58,578 nucleotides of DNA from Nostoc sp. MG11. Lineage in GTDB: Bacteria; Cyanobacteriota; Cyanobacteriia; Cyanobacteriales; Nostocaceae. Positions 17,902 through 26,867 of this stretch are shown here, one piece after another. The notes beneath the pieces were generated by a model, which was given only the letters and a program-made list of their open reading frames with translations, had not been told where the DNA came from and did not search any database. The DNA lies in NCBI RefSeq assembly GCF_014904695.1, contig NZ_JACXXN010000035.1:1-58578 (forward strand), given 5' to 3'. The translations under genes and the position numbers were made by a program. How positions within the stretch are numbered: position 1 is the stretch's first letter; each line of letters begins with the position of its first letter.

Positions 17902-18819
17902 GTGTCTAATCAAATTCATCATTCTCAACTAGATTCCCCCGATAATCTTGCTGAAGTCCCAAAGTTGCCCCGTCCCCAAGTCAACTGGGTAGAGGCGTTA
18001 ACATTACTTGCACCATCTGGAATTTGGTTATTGCTTTTGTTGGTGTTGCCAACATTGATAATTTTTGAATTGAGTTTAGTGCCTGATATTCGACCTGGGG
18101 ATGTAGTCAACCCCAGTGGGTTCAAAAACTACATACGGATACTTGACCCTCTTTACTTACAAGTAATTTGGCGATCGCTCTTTTTAGCGTTTGGTACTAC
18201 CATAATTTGTTTAATCTTGGGCTTTCCCGTCGCCTATTGGATTGCTCAGATAGCACCAAAGCGTTGGCGAAACTTGCTCATAATAGCCTTTGTCTTACCT
18301 TTGTGGACTTCTTCGTTACTGCGTTCTTATGCTTGGATAACAATTCTTCGTCCTACTGGTTTATTAAACAGTTTGCTAACTAATTTAGGCTTGCCGACTT
18401 TGGAATTACTTAACCGAATTCCAGCCGTATTAATTGGTATGAGCTACGGCTTATTACCTTACATGGTTTTAATTTTATATGCTTCTCTTGAAAAGCTAGA
18501 TAAGCGATTGCTAGAAGCAGCAGCGGATTTAGGTGCAAATCCATTGCAGGCTTTTTGGCAAGTGACCGTACCCCAAATTTTGCCTGGAATTGCTGCTGGT
18601 TCCATGCTTGTATTTATCACAGGCTTAGGGGATTTTATCGACCCAGAATTACTTGGTGGTGCTTCTAGTATGACGGCGGCGCGGCTAGTTTATAACCAGT
18701 TTTTAGGAGCTACTCAAAATTGGGGATTTGGTTCAGCTTTGAGTATGACGTTAATTCTATTTGTCAGTATTGCGATCGCCTTTTTAATTAAATTGGGTGA
18801 GGCTACACCCAAACAGTAA
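17902..18819 (+). CDS. potB: Spermidine/putrescine-type ABC transporter permease (PotB-like)
   Basis: A 305-residue inner-membrane permease with six helices and the EAA loop (LLEAAADLGANPLQAFWQVT, about 210-229) that docks onto the ATPase. Sequence order and the FELSLVPDIRPG segment fit PotB rather than PotC. The start is GTG at 17902, preceded by TTAGGA. It is the last gene of the cluster: a convergent kinase gene begins to end 8 nt downstream, so no PotC partner follows here. The partner must be elsewhere, or the permease works as a homodimer. Confidence 0.88.
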   Translation: MSNQIHHSQLDSPDNLAEVPKLPRPQVNWVEALTLLAPSGIWLLLLLVLPTLIIFELSLVPDIRPGDVVNPSGFKNYIRILDPLYLQVIWRSLFLAFGTTIICLILGFPVAYWIAQIAPKRWRNLLIIAFVLPLWTSSLLRSYAWITILRPTGLLNSLLTNLGLPTLELLNRIPAVLIGMSYGLLPYMVLILYASLEKLDKRLLEAAADLGANPLQAFWQVTVPQILPGIAAGSMLVFITGLGDFIDPELLGGASSMTAARLVYNQFLGATQNWGFGSALSMTLILFVSIAIAFLIKLGEATPKQ

Positions 18820-18826
18820 ATAGCCT

Positions 18827-20794
18827 TTAGGCTGTCGCAATTTTGGGTGTTTCAATAGTCAGATCAACCAACTTCAGTGGTTTTTCCTCATCAAAGACAG
18901 TTAAGTCGAACCAAAAAGTAGTGCCAACACCGACTTCACTCACTAAATGGACTTTACTACGATGTCTGTCGATGATATTTCTCACAATCGATAAACCCAA
19001 ACCAGTGCCTTCTAGGGTATGAACTCGGTTTTCTACACGAAAGAAGCGCTCAAAAATTGAGTGTTGGTCTTCTGTGGCGATGCCAATTCCAGTATCGGAG
19101 ATTTCAATCCGCACTTGAGAAGACTGATTGTGTTCGCGTAGCGTTCCAGAAGAGTTGAGTTTGGGATCTAGCTGGTAGGCGCGGATTGCAACTTTACCAC
19201 CTGCCGTGGTGAATTTGAGGGCATTACCGATCAGATTACCAAATACTTGTACCAACAAATCATAGTTACCCAATACTAGCGGCAAATTTGGAGCGACTTC
19301 CTGAATTAGTTCAACACCTTTATCCTTAGCATTGAGTTGGTAAGTACGCAGTGTTTGCTCGATCGCTTGCGCTAAATCCACTCCATCGAAGCTGTAACTG
19401 CGACCAGATTCGAGTTTTGACAAATCCAAAACATCATTCACTAGGCGAGTTAGGCGATCGGTTTCATGATTCACAGTTTCTAGGAACTCTTGCCGTTCTT
19501 CTAAACCCAATTCTTCGCCGTAGTCGTGCAGAGTTTCTATGTAGGTTTTGATGTTAAATAAAGGCGTTCGCAATTCGTGAGAAACGTTGCTAATAAACTG
19601 ACTTTTTGCCTCGTTGAGTTCTACCTCGCGGGTAATATCTTGCACAGTAATAGCAATGCCTTTGATGCTTTCTCGTTGCAGGTTGAGTACTGTAGTCAAC
19701 AGAATACGGATTGTGCGCTTGGTGGGTTGATTGAGACAAATACGGAATTCAGCACTTTCACACTCACCTGCTGCCATTTCGTACAAGGGACGGGTAATTT
19801 CCATTTGGACTGCTGAGGGTAAGTGATGCAAAACATTACTACCTACTACTTCAGCGGCTTCCCAACCAAAAATTCGCTCTGCTGTAGGGTTGACTAAAAT
19901 CACCTGCATGTTGTTGTCAATCAGCACAGCACCATCGGCGATCGTTGAAACCAGAGTTTCTAGCTTGGCTTTTTCTGCCGTAATTTCCTCAATATTTTGC
20001 TCGTCATAACTCTCTAAGCGCTCCGCCATGTCATTAAAGCTTAAAATTAGCTCTCCTAATTCGCCCCCTAGAGGTAAATCAATGCGTTGCTTGAAATTCC
20101 CGCTAGCAATTTGTTTTACCCCTACTAGCAGTTCTTTAATTGGCTTAGTGATGGTTAAGGCGTTAATCACTCCTGCCAAAATCACCATTACCCAAATCGT
20201 GATAAAAACCGCAATGGTAACATCGCGGGTGAAATTAGTGGAGATGACAGCGGTCTGGTTGGGATTAATGCCGATCGCTAATACACCTAAGTATTTTTGA
20301 TTAACAATTAGAGGAACAAACACATCGGTGACTGCCCCATCTGGAGTCATGTGTTGCCGCACCATCGGCTTTTCCCCATCACCAGGGTAATCTTCTGGTA
20401 GTTGGATTCGCCGCTCAATGGTGAGGGAGTTTTCTACCTGCGCGTCCCAGAAAGGAATCCCAAAGAAGATTTCCCCACTTTCGTCAGCGTAGAGCATGTA
20501 ACGCACACTAGAGGTACTGCTGTAGAAGCGTTGCGAAAACTGGGCAACCTCAGTGAGATTGTGGTCAGCAATCAGGGGAGCAACGTTGGCAGCAAGCAGT
20601 AGCCCTAAGTCACGACCGAAACGGGTGTCATTCAGACGCGCATCCTGCTGAATTGTATTCACCGCCCAGAAAGTAAGACCACTCATCACCAACGAAACCA
20701 CCAAAGTGGCGACGGCCAACAGCTTGGTTTGGAGGGTGAATTCTGACCACCAATTGGCGATCGCTTCTCGGATTGTTTTTAACAGAACTAGCAT
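18827..20794 (-). CDS. nblS: Sensor histidine kinase NblS/Hik33 (DspA)
   Basis: A 655-residue membrane kinase with the full NblS architecture: TM1 (about 26-48), a periplasmic sensor segment, TM2 (about 190-213), HAMP (NALTITKPIKELLVGVKQIA), a coiled linker, PAS (about 275-390), HisKA with phospho-His in SHELRTPL (about 413) and a HATPase domain (NALKFT, DTGIGI, GTGLGLSIV). NblS/Hik33 is the conserved cyanobacterial kinase that controls phycobilisome degradation and high-light and cold responses, signalling to RpaB-type regulators. Its position downstream of purD on the same strand (150 nt) matches the gene order in many cyanobacteria and supports orthology. Confidence 0.9.
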   Translation of the reverse strand: MLVLLKTIREAIANWWSEFTLQTKLLAVATLVVSLVMSGLTFWAVNTIQQDARLNDTRFGRDLGLLLAANVAPLIADHNLTEVAQFSQRFYSSTSSVRYMLYADESGEIFFGIPFWDAQVENSLTIERRIQLPEDYPGDGEKPMVRQHMTPDGAVTDVFVPLIVNQKYLGVLAIGINPNQTAVISTNFTRDVTIAVFITIWVMVILAGVINALTITKPIKELLVGVKQIASGNFKQRIDLPLGGELGELILSFNDMAERLESYDEQNIEEITAEKAKLETLVSTIADGAVLIDNNMQVILVNPTAERIFGWEAAEVVGSNVLHHLPSAVQMEITRPLYEMAAGECESAEFRICLNQPTKRTIRILLTTVLNLQRESIKGIAITVQDITREVELNEAKSQFISNVSHELRTPLFNIKTYIETLHDYGEELGLEERQEFLETVNHETDRLTRLVNDVLDLSKLESGRSYSFDGVDLAQAIEQTLRTYQLNAKDKGVELIQEVAPNLPLVLGNYDLLVQVFGNLIGNALKFTTAGGKVAIRAYQLDPKLNSSGTLREHNQSSQVRIEISDTGIGIATEDQHSIFERFFRVENRVHTLEGTGLGLSIVRNIIDRHRSKVHLVSEVGVGTTFWFDLTVFDEEKPLKLVDLTIETPKIATA

Positions 20795-20944
20795 CTTAAA
20801 TAAAGTTGTTAGCAGTTTTTGCTGTAAACCCCAACAACTAAAAAATTAACAGTTATTTTGATAAACATGTTAGAGGGAGATGGGGAAATGAGGAAGTGCA
20901 GGGGGATATCCTTATTAAAGTAGTTTTAACGAATTTACCTTATT

Positions 20945-22231
20945 TCAGCGCTTCCCACTCATCACTCTATGACCGATATCTCTACGGTAATACATCCCCT
21001 CAAACTGAATATGTTTAATTCCGGCGTATGCTTGAGCGATCGCTTGCTCAAAATTTTCTCCTATGCCAGTCACATTTAACACTCTTCCCCCATCGGTTAC
21101 TACTTCTTGCTGCTGGTTCAACTTCGTACCTGCATGAAACACAGTTGCGCCTGCTGCCTCTGCCTCTGCAATGCCCGTAATCACCTGACTTTTCTTGTAT
21201 TCGCTTGGATAACCACCTGATGCGGCTACGACAGTGGCACATGCCCCCTCTTTCCAAGCTATGGGTGGCAATTCGCCTAACCGCTGCTGTACACAAGCCA
21301 AAAGCAATTCTTCTAGAGGTGTTGCTAATAGTGGCAAAATCACCTGAGTTTCTGGATCGCCGAAACGACAGTTAAATTCTAGAACTTTAAAGTGGCCATC
21401 GGGTGCAATCATCAACCCAGCATACAGCACGCCTCGGTAATCAATGCCCTTGGCTCGGAAAGTGGCGATCGCCTTATCTAATACTTCTGTTTGAACGCGT
21501 GCCATCAACTCCGGTGTGGCAATGGGTGCTGGAGCATAGGCTCCCATCCCGCCAGTATTTTCACCCGTATCGCCCTCACCAATTCGCTTATGATCTTGAG
21601 CTGGCAACAAAGACCGAATCGTTAACCCATCAGTCAATGCTAAAACTGATACCTCTTGCCCAATCAAACATTCTTCAATGACAACAAATTTACCAGCACT
21701 GCCAAACTGCCCTTGAAAAATAGTATCAATCGCACTCTGGGCTTGCTCAATCGTTTCGGCAACCGTTACACCCTTCCCAGCCGCCAAGCCATCAGCTTTA
21801 ATAACAATCGGTATCCCCTGAGTTCTCACATAGGATTTTGCTGCTGCTAACTCCGTAAAAACCGCAGCCTGTGCCGTTGGAATTCCCGCCTCGTGCATTA
21901 AGGCTTTTGCCCAAGCTTTACTCGCCTCAATTTGCGCTCCTGCTCTGGCTGGGCCAAATACCATCAGTCCTTTATTTTGGAGGTAATCGGTGATTCCCTT
22001 AGCTAAAGGCACTTCTGGCCCAACTACTACCAGAGAAATGCCATTGTTCAAAGCGTATTGGCTTATGCCTTCAAAATCATCCACTGCTAGAGGCAAGTTC
22101 TGACAACGTTCCATGCTTGCTGTGCCTCCATTCCCCGGCACACAGACAACCTGCTCAACTTGCTTAGATTGCAATAGTTTCCATGCCAGAGCGTGTTCGC
22201 GCCCACCATTACCGACAACTAAAACTTTCAC
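20945..22231 (-). CDS. purD: Phosphoribosylamine-glycine ligase
   Basis: This 428-residue ATP-grasp ligase makes glycinamide ribonucleotide in purine synthesis. N-terminal VLVVGNGGREHALAWKL, the ATP-grasp loop KADGLAAGKGVTVAE, GENTGGMGAY, and FNCRFGDPETQVILPLL are all diagnostic. The GTG at 22231 is chosen because the family begins right before VLVVGNGGREH and GAGGAAATCA gives a ribosome site. An ATG 45 codons further upstream is open but adds sequence unlike any PurD. The gene precedes nblS on the same strand. Confidence 0.93.
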   Translation of the reverse strand: MKVLVVGNGGREHALAWKLLQSKQVEQVVCVPGNGGTASMERCQNLPLAVDDFEGISQYALNNGISLVVVGPEVPLAKGITDYLQNKGLMVFGPARAGAQIEASKAWAKALMHEAGIPTAQAAVFTELAAAKSYVRTQGIPIVIKADGLAAGKGVTVAETIEQAQSAIDTIFQGQFGSAGKFVVIEECLIGQEVSVLALTDGLTIRSLLPAQDHKRIGEGDTGENTGGMGAYAPAPIATPELMARVQTEVLDKAIATFRAKGIDYRGVLYAGLMIAPDGHFKVLEFNCRFGDPETQVILPLLATPLEELLLACVQQRLGELPPIAWKEGACATVVAASGGYPSEYKKSQVITGIAEAEAAGATVFHAGTKLNQQQEVVTDGGRVLNVTGIGENFEQAIAQAYAGIKHIQFEGMYYRRDIGHRVMSGKR

Positions 22232-22660
22232 TGATTTCCTCGTACGTCCCTTGCAAAACGAGAATGCCTCAAGCTGCTCGCGGATCAATTTTTCACTAAT
22301 TCTTATGCTTATGCAAGCCCCCTCTGACTGAGCATAGAAGCACAAACCAATATAAGCGGGTTTCATTGCTCGTATCTAGTAACCTGCTTTGATTATTGAA
22401 TTTATGCCGTATTTACTCTTAAATATTTAACTTAGAAAACTAGTACATTTGTAATTCAGATTAATAGTAAGCATTCAATAAATATACTTAATTTTCTCTT
22501 AACAAAAATATAATGTTATGAGTATTTTTATGAGTATTTTTATGAGTTTATTGACAGTTGAAATGAACGCTCAAAAACAATAGTCAAGTGATGACGATAT
22601 TGGTGACAAGTATTAACCTGTTAGTATTGTGCTTAATAAAATCTCAAAAAAGTCAGGAAC

Positions 22661-23608
22661 ATGGTTAAAGTTATCGTCACTGGAGCCGCAGGGTTTATCG
22701 GTTCTCAACTTATAGAAACATTGTTAGAACAAGGGCAAGAAGTTCTTGGGATTGATGAATTTAATGATTACTACGATCCAATGTTAAAGCGTAAGAATGT
22801 TGCACACTTACACTGGCAACCTGGCTTTACATTAATCGAAGGAGATATGCAATTTTTAGATTGGCAGACACTTCTAAAAGATGTTGATGTAGTTTACCAT
22901 CAAGCTGCACAGGCAGGTGTAAGAGCGAGTTGGGGTCAATCTTTCCGAGATTACACCGAACGCAATATTAACGCTACACAAGTTTTGCTAGAAGCAGCAA
23001 AGGATGCTAAAAATTTACAAAGGTTAGTATTTGCCTCTTCGTCAAGTGTGTATGGTGACGCAGAAACATTACCGACCCACGAAGGAATTTGCCCCCAACC
23101 AGTTTCTCCTTACGGCATTACTAAGCTAGCGGCTGAGCTTCTGTGTGGACAGTATCACAAAAACTTTGGCGTGCCTTGTGTTTCATTGCGCTATTTCACA
23201 GTTTATGGCCCCAGACAGCGCCCAGATATGGCATTTAATAAATTTTTTAAATCTATTTTACAAAATGAGGCAATTCCGATTTATGGCGATGGACAGCAAA
23301 CACGAGAGTTTACGTTTGTGAGTGATGTCATCGCCGCCAATTTAGCCGCGGCTACTGTACCTCAAGCAGTAGGAGAAATCTTTAACATTGGTGGTGGTAG
23401 TAGGGTAGTTTTAGCAGAAGTCTTGGACATAATTGAGGAAATTGTTGGGAAACCAATCAAAAGAAACCATATAGAAAAGGCGATGGGAGACGCTCGTCAC
23501 ACAGCTGCCGATGTATCTAAAGCTCAGACAATTCTGGGGTATCAGCCGCAAGTCTCACTGAGAGACGGACTAACCCAGGAATGGCAATGGATTAAGTCAT
23601 TGTGTTAA
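22661..23608 (+). CDS. NAD-dependent sugar-nucleotide epimerase/dehydratase (UDP-glucuronate epimerase-like)
   Basis: A 315-residue extended short-chain dehydrogenase. It has the Rossmann GAAGFIGSQL (residues 8-17), the SSSSVYGDAE segment, the catalytic Tyr/Lys in SPYGITKLAAE, and the RYFTVYGPRQRPDMAF substrate loop typical of UDP-glucuronate/UDP-galactose 4-epimerases. The FNIGGGSRVVLAEVL segment is also standard. It probably supplies a nucleotide sugar for exopolysaccharide or lipopolysaccharide; the exact sugar is not decidable. The 294-nt upstream spacer (22367-22660) is AT-rich and holds no gene. Repeated GAGTATTTTTAT copies occur at about 22519-22541. Confidence 0.9.
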   Translation: MVKVIVTGAAGFIGSQLIETLLEQGQEVLGIDEFNDYYDPMLKRKNVAHLHWQPGFTLIEGDMQFLDWQTLLKDVDVVYHQAAQAGVRASWGQSFRDYTERNINATQVLLEAAKDAKNLQRLVFASSSSVYGDAETLPTHEGICPQPVSPYGITKLAAELLCGQYHKNFGVPCVSLRYFTVYGPRQRPDMAFNKFFKSILQNEAIPIYGDGQQTREFTFVSDVIAANLAAATVPQAVGEIFNIGGGSRVVLAEVLDIIEEIVGKPIKRNHIEKAMGDARHTAADVSKAQTILGYQPQVSLRDGLTQEWQWIKSLC

Positions 23609-23761
23609 GGTTTATGTCCTAAGTCGGCGGGCGGTGAGTTAGCGAGGAACGAGCGTCCGTAGGAGCGTTAGTCGAAGGGTTATCTCTCTTCCTGCCAGTT
23701 ACTCTCTGAAGTTTCCCGCCGATTTCAATAAAAATACCTCTTCTCTACTCCGCTTACTGCC

Positions 23762-26266
23762 TTATTTCTCCTTAGCTTCTTGGACTAAGTTAGCAATCGT
23801 TGCAATTAACAGGGCTGGGTCTATTGGCTTTGAAATATGCGCTTGAAAACCTGCTGAAATTGCTTGCTGCTCGTTTCCTTCTCCAGCATAAGCTGTAAGA
23901 GCGATCGCTGGAATTTGCCCTCCTTGTTCTGGAGGAAGTGACCTGACTTGTCTAAGCAGCATATAACCATCCATTTCTGGCATCCCGATATCACTTACCA
24001 GTAAATCTGATTTTGACTGTGCTAAGGCTGCTAATACCTCTGCTGCTGATGACACAGCCCTGACTGTTGCTCCACACTCTTCAAGGATGAAGGTAACTAA
24101 CTCTAAAGAATCAGGATCATCATCCACAGCTAAAATTTGAAGACTATCAAAAGCTGAAGTTTCGGCAGTCGTTGCATCACTTTTTTCATTACTTACCAGT
24201 GAATCGGTAACTATCATAGGTAAATTTACAATGAAGGTTGCTCCTTGACCTTCTCCTAAACTTTCTGCAAAAACAGTTCCACCATGCATTTCTACTAGAT
24301 AACGGACAATTGCTAGTCCCAATCCCAAGCCGCCAAATTTTCTAGTTGTTGCGCTATCGGCTTGACGGAAGGTGTCAAATACATAGGGGAGAAAATCTCG
24401 GCTGATTCCTTTGCCTGTGTCTGTAATCCGAATTTGAGCCTGGGAACCAACTGGCTCTAAATAAACCTCAACTTGTCCGCCTTCTGGAGTAAACTTAATC
24501 GCGTTGGAGAGCAAATTCCAGACGACTTGCTGCAAACGCCCCGAATCCCCAAATACTTGACTAACAGTAGAATCGAGATTGGAGTGAATTTGAATTGATT
24601 TGACCTCAGCTGACAACCGCACTGTTTCCATCGCAGCTCTAACAATGCTTGCTAAATCAACAGGGCAAACATTCAGGCTTAGCTTGCCTCGCAAGATGCG
24701 GGAAATATCTAGTAGATCTTCAATGAGTTTAGTTTGTAACTGAGCATTACGTTCAATGGTTTCAAGAGCAAAAGCAGTCTTTTTTTGATCAAGCTTGTTA
24801 CTACGTAGAAGTTTTGCCCAACCCAAGATGGGATTTAATGGAGTTCTAATTTCGTGAGATAGAACAGCGAGAAACTCATCTTTAATTCGATTCGCGTCTA
24901 TTGCTTGCTGGTAAAGGCGAGCGTTATCAATTGTGATAGCTGCCCGTTGAGCCAGTGCTTTAGCCATTGCTAAATTGGTTTTACTGTAGCGACGGTTCGG
25001 TTGGTTTGTCACAAAAGTAATCGTACCTAACTTGCGTAGGTGTATCTCGCCGTAGGCATCGCGAGCTACTAGCGGCACAATCATATAGGATTGAATGTTG
25101 ATCTGACGCATCAGCCGCAAGGGTTCTGCATCCTGTCTCATTGTCAAGAAAAACGCATCTGACGCATCACTGACTAACTGCGGCTTACCTGTTCTAAGCA
25201 CATTTCGCACGCCAAAATCAGCATCAATTGAATTGGAATAAAGCCGTCTTAGTACAAGCGCTAGTGCTTCTATTTCAGGGGTTGCGGCAGCAATAATTGG
25301 TTCCTCAAATACTGTAAGATTGCTTTCGACAACATCAATAAAACAGCAATCAGCTAAAGTGGGAACGACTAAGTTGGCTAACTTTGTCAGAGTTGTGTGG
25401 TAATCGAGCGAAGATGCTAATAGTCTGCTAGCTTCAGACAGTAAACTATAATTTTGCTTTTCAATTTCAGCTTCCATCCTGGCAGCTTGTTCACGGATCA
25501 GTAGTTGCTCTCGTTCTAACTCTGCGTGTTTACGATCGCTAATATCCTCTATCAAACCGTCAATGATGCCGTTGCCATTCATTTGTGTGAAGGTTTGACT
25601 GATACGCACCCAAATTAAACTACCATCTGCTCGTCGCAGTTGCATCTCGCGATCGCGCACCTCACCAATTTGTTGCAATTGGCTGATCAGATGAGGATGG
25701 TCTTCTGTTTGAAAATAAGGCTCTCTGAACTGACTCGTCTGCTCTTGGGGCAGTGTTCCCAATCCAATAAGACGCAGGAATGCTGGGTTGCACTCTAGTA
25801 AAGCACCATCCAAACTTGCCCGATAAATCCCAACATTTAACCGATTAAGCAAAGTTTGGAAACGAGCTTCTAAATTCGCTGCTTTCTGGCGAGCTTCAAC
25901 TCGTTCTAAGGCAGAGCGAACTGCGGCACTCAAGCGCACTTGGTGCTGGGGTGACTTAACAACATAGTCATCCAATCCAGACTTCATTGCCTCTACTGCA
26001 ATTTCCTGAGTACCACTGTTAGTGAACATAATCACTGGACAATCAGGATAACGCGCTTTAATTGCCCGTAGCACTTCTAAACCATTACTCCAACGCAATT
26101 GATAATCGGTGACAACTAAGTTAAACTGCCCCCTTTCTAAGGCCTGAGCTAGTTCTTCTGCCATAGCAACTTGTTCTACTTGGAGGTCAATAAACTCTCG
26201 TTCCAGTTGTCGAATTGCTAAAAGGCGATCGTTTGGGTTGTCATCAATTAGAAGAATGCGTAACAT
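23762..26266 (-). CDS. Hybrid sensor histidine kinase/response regulator (REC-PAS-GAF-HisKA-HATPase-REC)
   Basis: An 834-residue soluble hybrid kinase without membrane helices. In order: a receiver domain (LLIDDNPND, phospho-Asp in VVTDYQL, about 1-120), PAS (about 135-250), GAF (about 290-450), HisKA with SHEIRTPLNPILGWAKLL (about 470-535), HATPase (NLLSNAIKFT, DTGKGIS, GGLGLGLAIV) and a second receiver (LAVDDDPDSLE, phospho-Asp in VSDIGMPEMDGY, about 705-830). Such kinases are expanded in filamentous cyanobacteria, and the input signal cannot be inferred. It is monocistronic, with a 413-nt repeat-containing spacer upstream (26267-26679). Confidence 0.9.
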   Translation of the reverse strand: MLRILLIDDNPNDRLLAIRQLEREFIDLQVEQVAMAEELAQALERGQFNLVVTDYQLRWSNGLEVLRAIKARYPDCPVIMFTNSGTQEIAVEAMKSGLDDYVVKSPQHQVRLSAAVRSALERVEARQKAANLEARFQTLLNRLNVGIYRASLDGALLECNPAFLRLIGLGTLPQEQTSQFREPYFQTEDHPHLISQLQQIGEVRDREMQLRRADGSLIWVRISQTFTQMNGNGIIDGLIEDISDRKHAELEREQLLIREQAARMEAEIEKQNYSLLSEASRLLASSLDYHTTLTKLANLVVPTLADCCFIDVVESNLTVFEEPIIAAATPEIEALALVLRRLYSNSIDADFGVRNVLRTGKPQLVSDASDAFFLTMRQDAEPLRLMRQINIQSYMIVPLVARDAYGEIHLRKLGTITFVTNQPNRRYSKTNLAMAKALAQRAAITIDNARLYQQAIDANRIKDEFLAVLSHEIRTPLNPILGWAKLLRSNKLDQKKTAFALETIERNAQLQTKLIEDLLDISRILRGKLSLNVCPVDLASIVRAAMETVRLSAEVKSIQIHSNLDSTVSQVFGDSGRLQQVVWNLLSNAIKFTPEGGQVEVYLEPVGSQAQIRITDTGKGISRDFLPYVFDTFRQADSATTRKFGGLGLGLAIVRYLVEMHGGTVFAESLGEGQGATFIVNLPMIVTDSLVSNEKSDATTAETSAFDSLQILAVDDDPDSLELVTFILEECGATVRAVSSAAEVLAALAQSKSDLLVSDIGMPEMDGYMLLRQVRSLPPEQGGQIPAIALTAYAGEGNEQQAISAGFQAHISKPIDPALLIATIANLVQEAKEK

Positions 26267-26480
26267 TTGGTTGTAAGTCAGAATCGCATTAATATCATAA
26301 GTGCAAAAACAGGCTAAAAGGCTAGAAACTACGAGACTTTTGCATCAGATGCCAGAAAATTTCGTGTGCTGTTGCCCAGTTTTGATTCTTTCCTATAATA
26401 CGGAATCAGGCATAAAAATAATCAAATTTTATAAACATTTGTATCAATTACGACTGCTGGAATAACTTTCTGAAAAATCA

Positions 26481-26520
26481 GGCGTTGGCGCAGCCTCTCC
26501 CCAGGAGAATCGCGCTCTCA
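26481..26520. repeat. Dispersed cyanobacterial repeat (GGCGTTGGCGCAGCC type)
   Basis: A GC-rich island beginning GGCGTTGGCGCAGCCTCTCC in otherwise AT-rich spacer DNA. Sequences of this type, often rich in short palindromes, occur in many Nostocales spacers. It lies upstream of the NtcA-type site and does not overlap it. Confidence 0.55.
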
Positions 26521-26575
26521 TAACAGCAACATTGTCACTTTTGATAAAACCTTTTGAAAAAACTTTGAGGTATTT

Positions 26576-26589
26576 GTAACTTATGATAC
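26576..26589 (+). promoter_or_regulatory. NtcA-type binding site upstream of the guanidine operon
   Basis: GTA-acttatga-TAC is a perfect match to the NtcA consensus GTAN8TAC. A TATTTATAAA stretch begins 22 nt after the site, the distance expected for a class II NtcA-activated -10 element. NtcA activates nitrogen-assimilation genes under nitrogen limitation. The riboswitch starts about 90 nt downstream, so a transcript starting near 26620 would carry it. Confidence 0.65.
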
Positions 26590-26679
26590 TTTTTATCTCA
26601 ATACCTTTTGATATTTATAAACTTGAGTATAAAAAACTAAGTACCAAAAAAACTACTAGCAATTGGGTAAAAATTAATA

Positions 26680-26784
26680 GCTTCTAGGGTTCCGATTTAA
26701 CATTTTTGTAGTTAAATGACTGGTCCGAGAGAAGCACCCAGTTTAGAAAAAACTGGTCACACGGCGGGAAAAAAGCCCGGGAGG
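26680..26784 (+). ncRNA. Guanidine-I (ykkC subtype 1) riboswitch aptamer
   Basis: Conserved blocks appear in the right order and spacing: CTAGGGTTCCG (26684-26694), an ATTTAAC/GTTAAAT hairpin, ACTGGTCCGAGAG, a CCAGTTT/AACTGG hairpin, then ACACGGCGGGA-AAAAAGCCCGGGAGG. These match the ykkC class that binds guanidinium. The downstream genes are a guanidine hydrolase, its activators and an importer, which agrees with the guanidine-sensing subtype rather than the ppGpp or PRPP variants. Binding is expected to switch expression on. Confidence 0.92.
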
Positions 26785-26830
26785 TACATAGCAGAATATT
26801 ATCTGTTATGGCTTACCCGGGCTATAGTTT
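26774..26830 (+). terminator. Riboswitch expression platform, terminator-like hairpin
   Basis: AGCCCGGG at 26774-26781, which is the 3' edge of the aptamer, is perfectly complementary to CCCGGGCT at 26816-26823. Between them ATAGCAGA (26788-26795) pairs with TCTGTTAT (26803-26810). The hairpin is followed by ATAGTTTT. The same bases cannot be in the aptamer and in this hairpin, so guanidine binding should prevent termination. The T-run is short, so the platform call is an inference. Confidence 0.7.
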
Positions 26831-26867
26831 TGCCTGGCAAATCTTAAAAATTTCAACTTCCCGAAAC

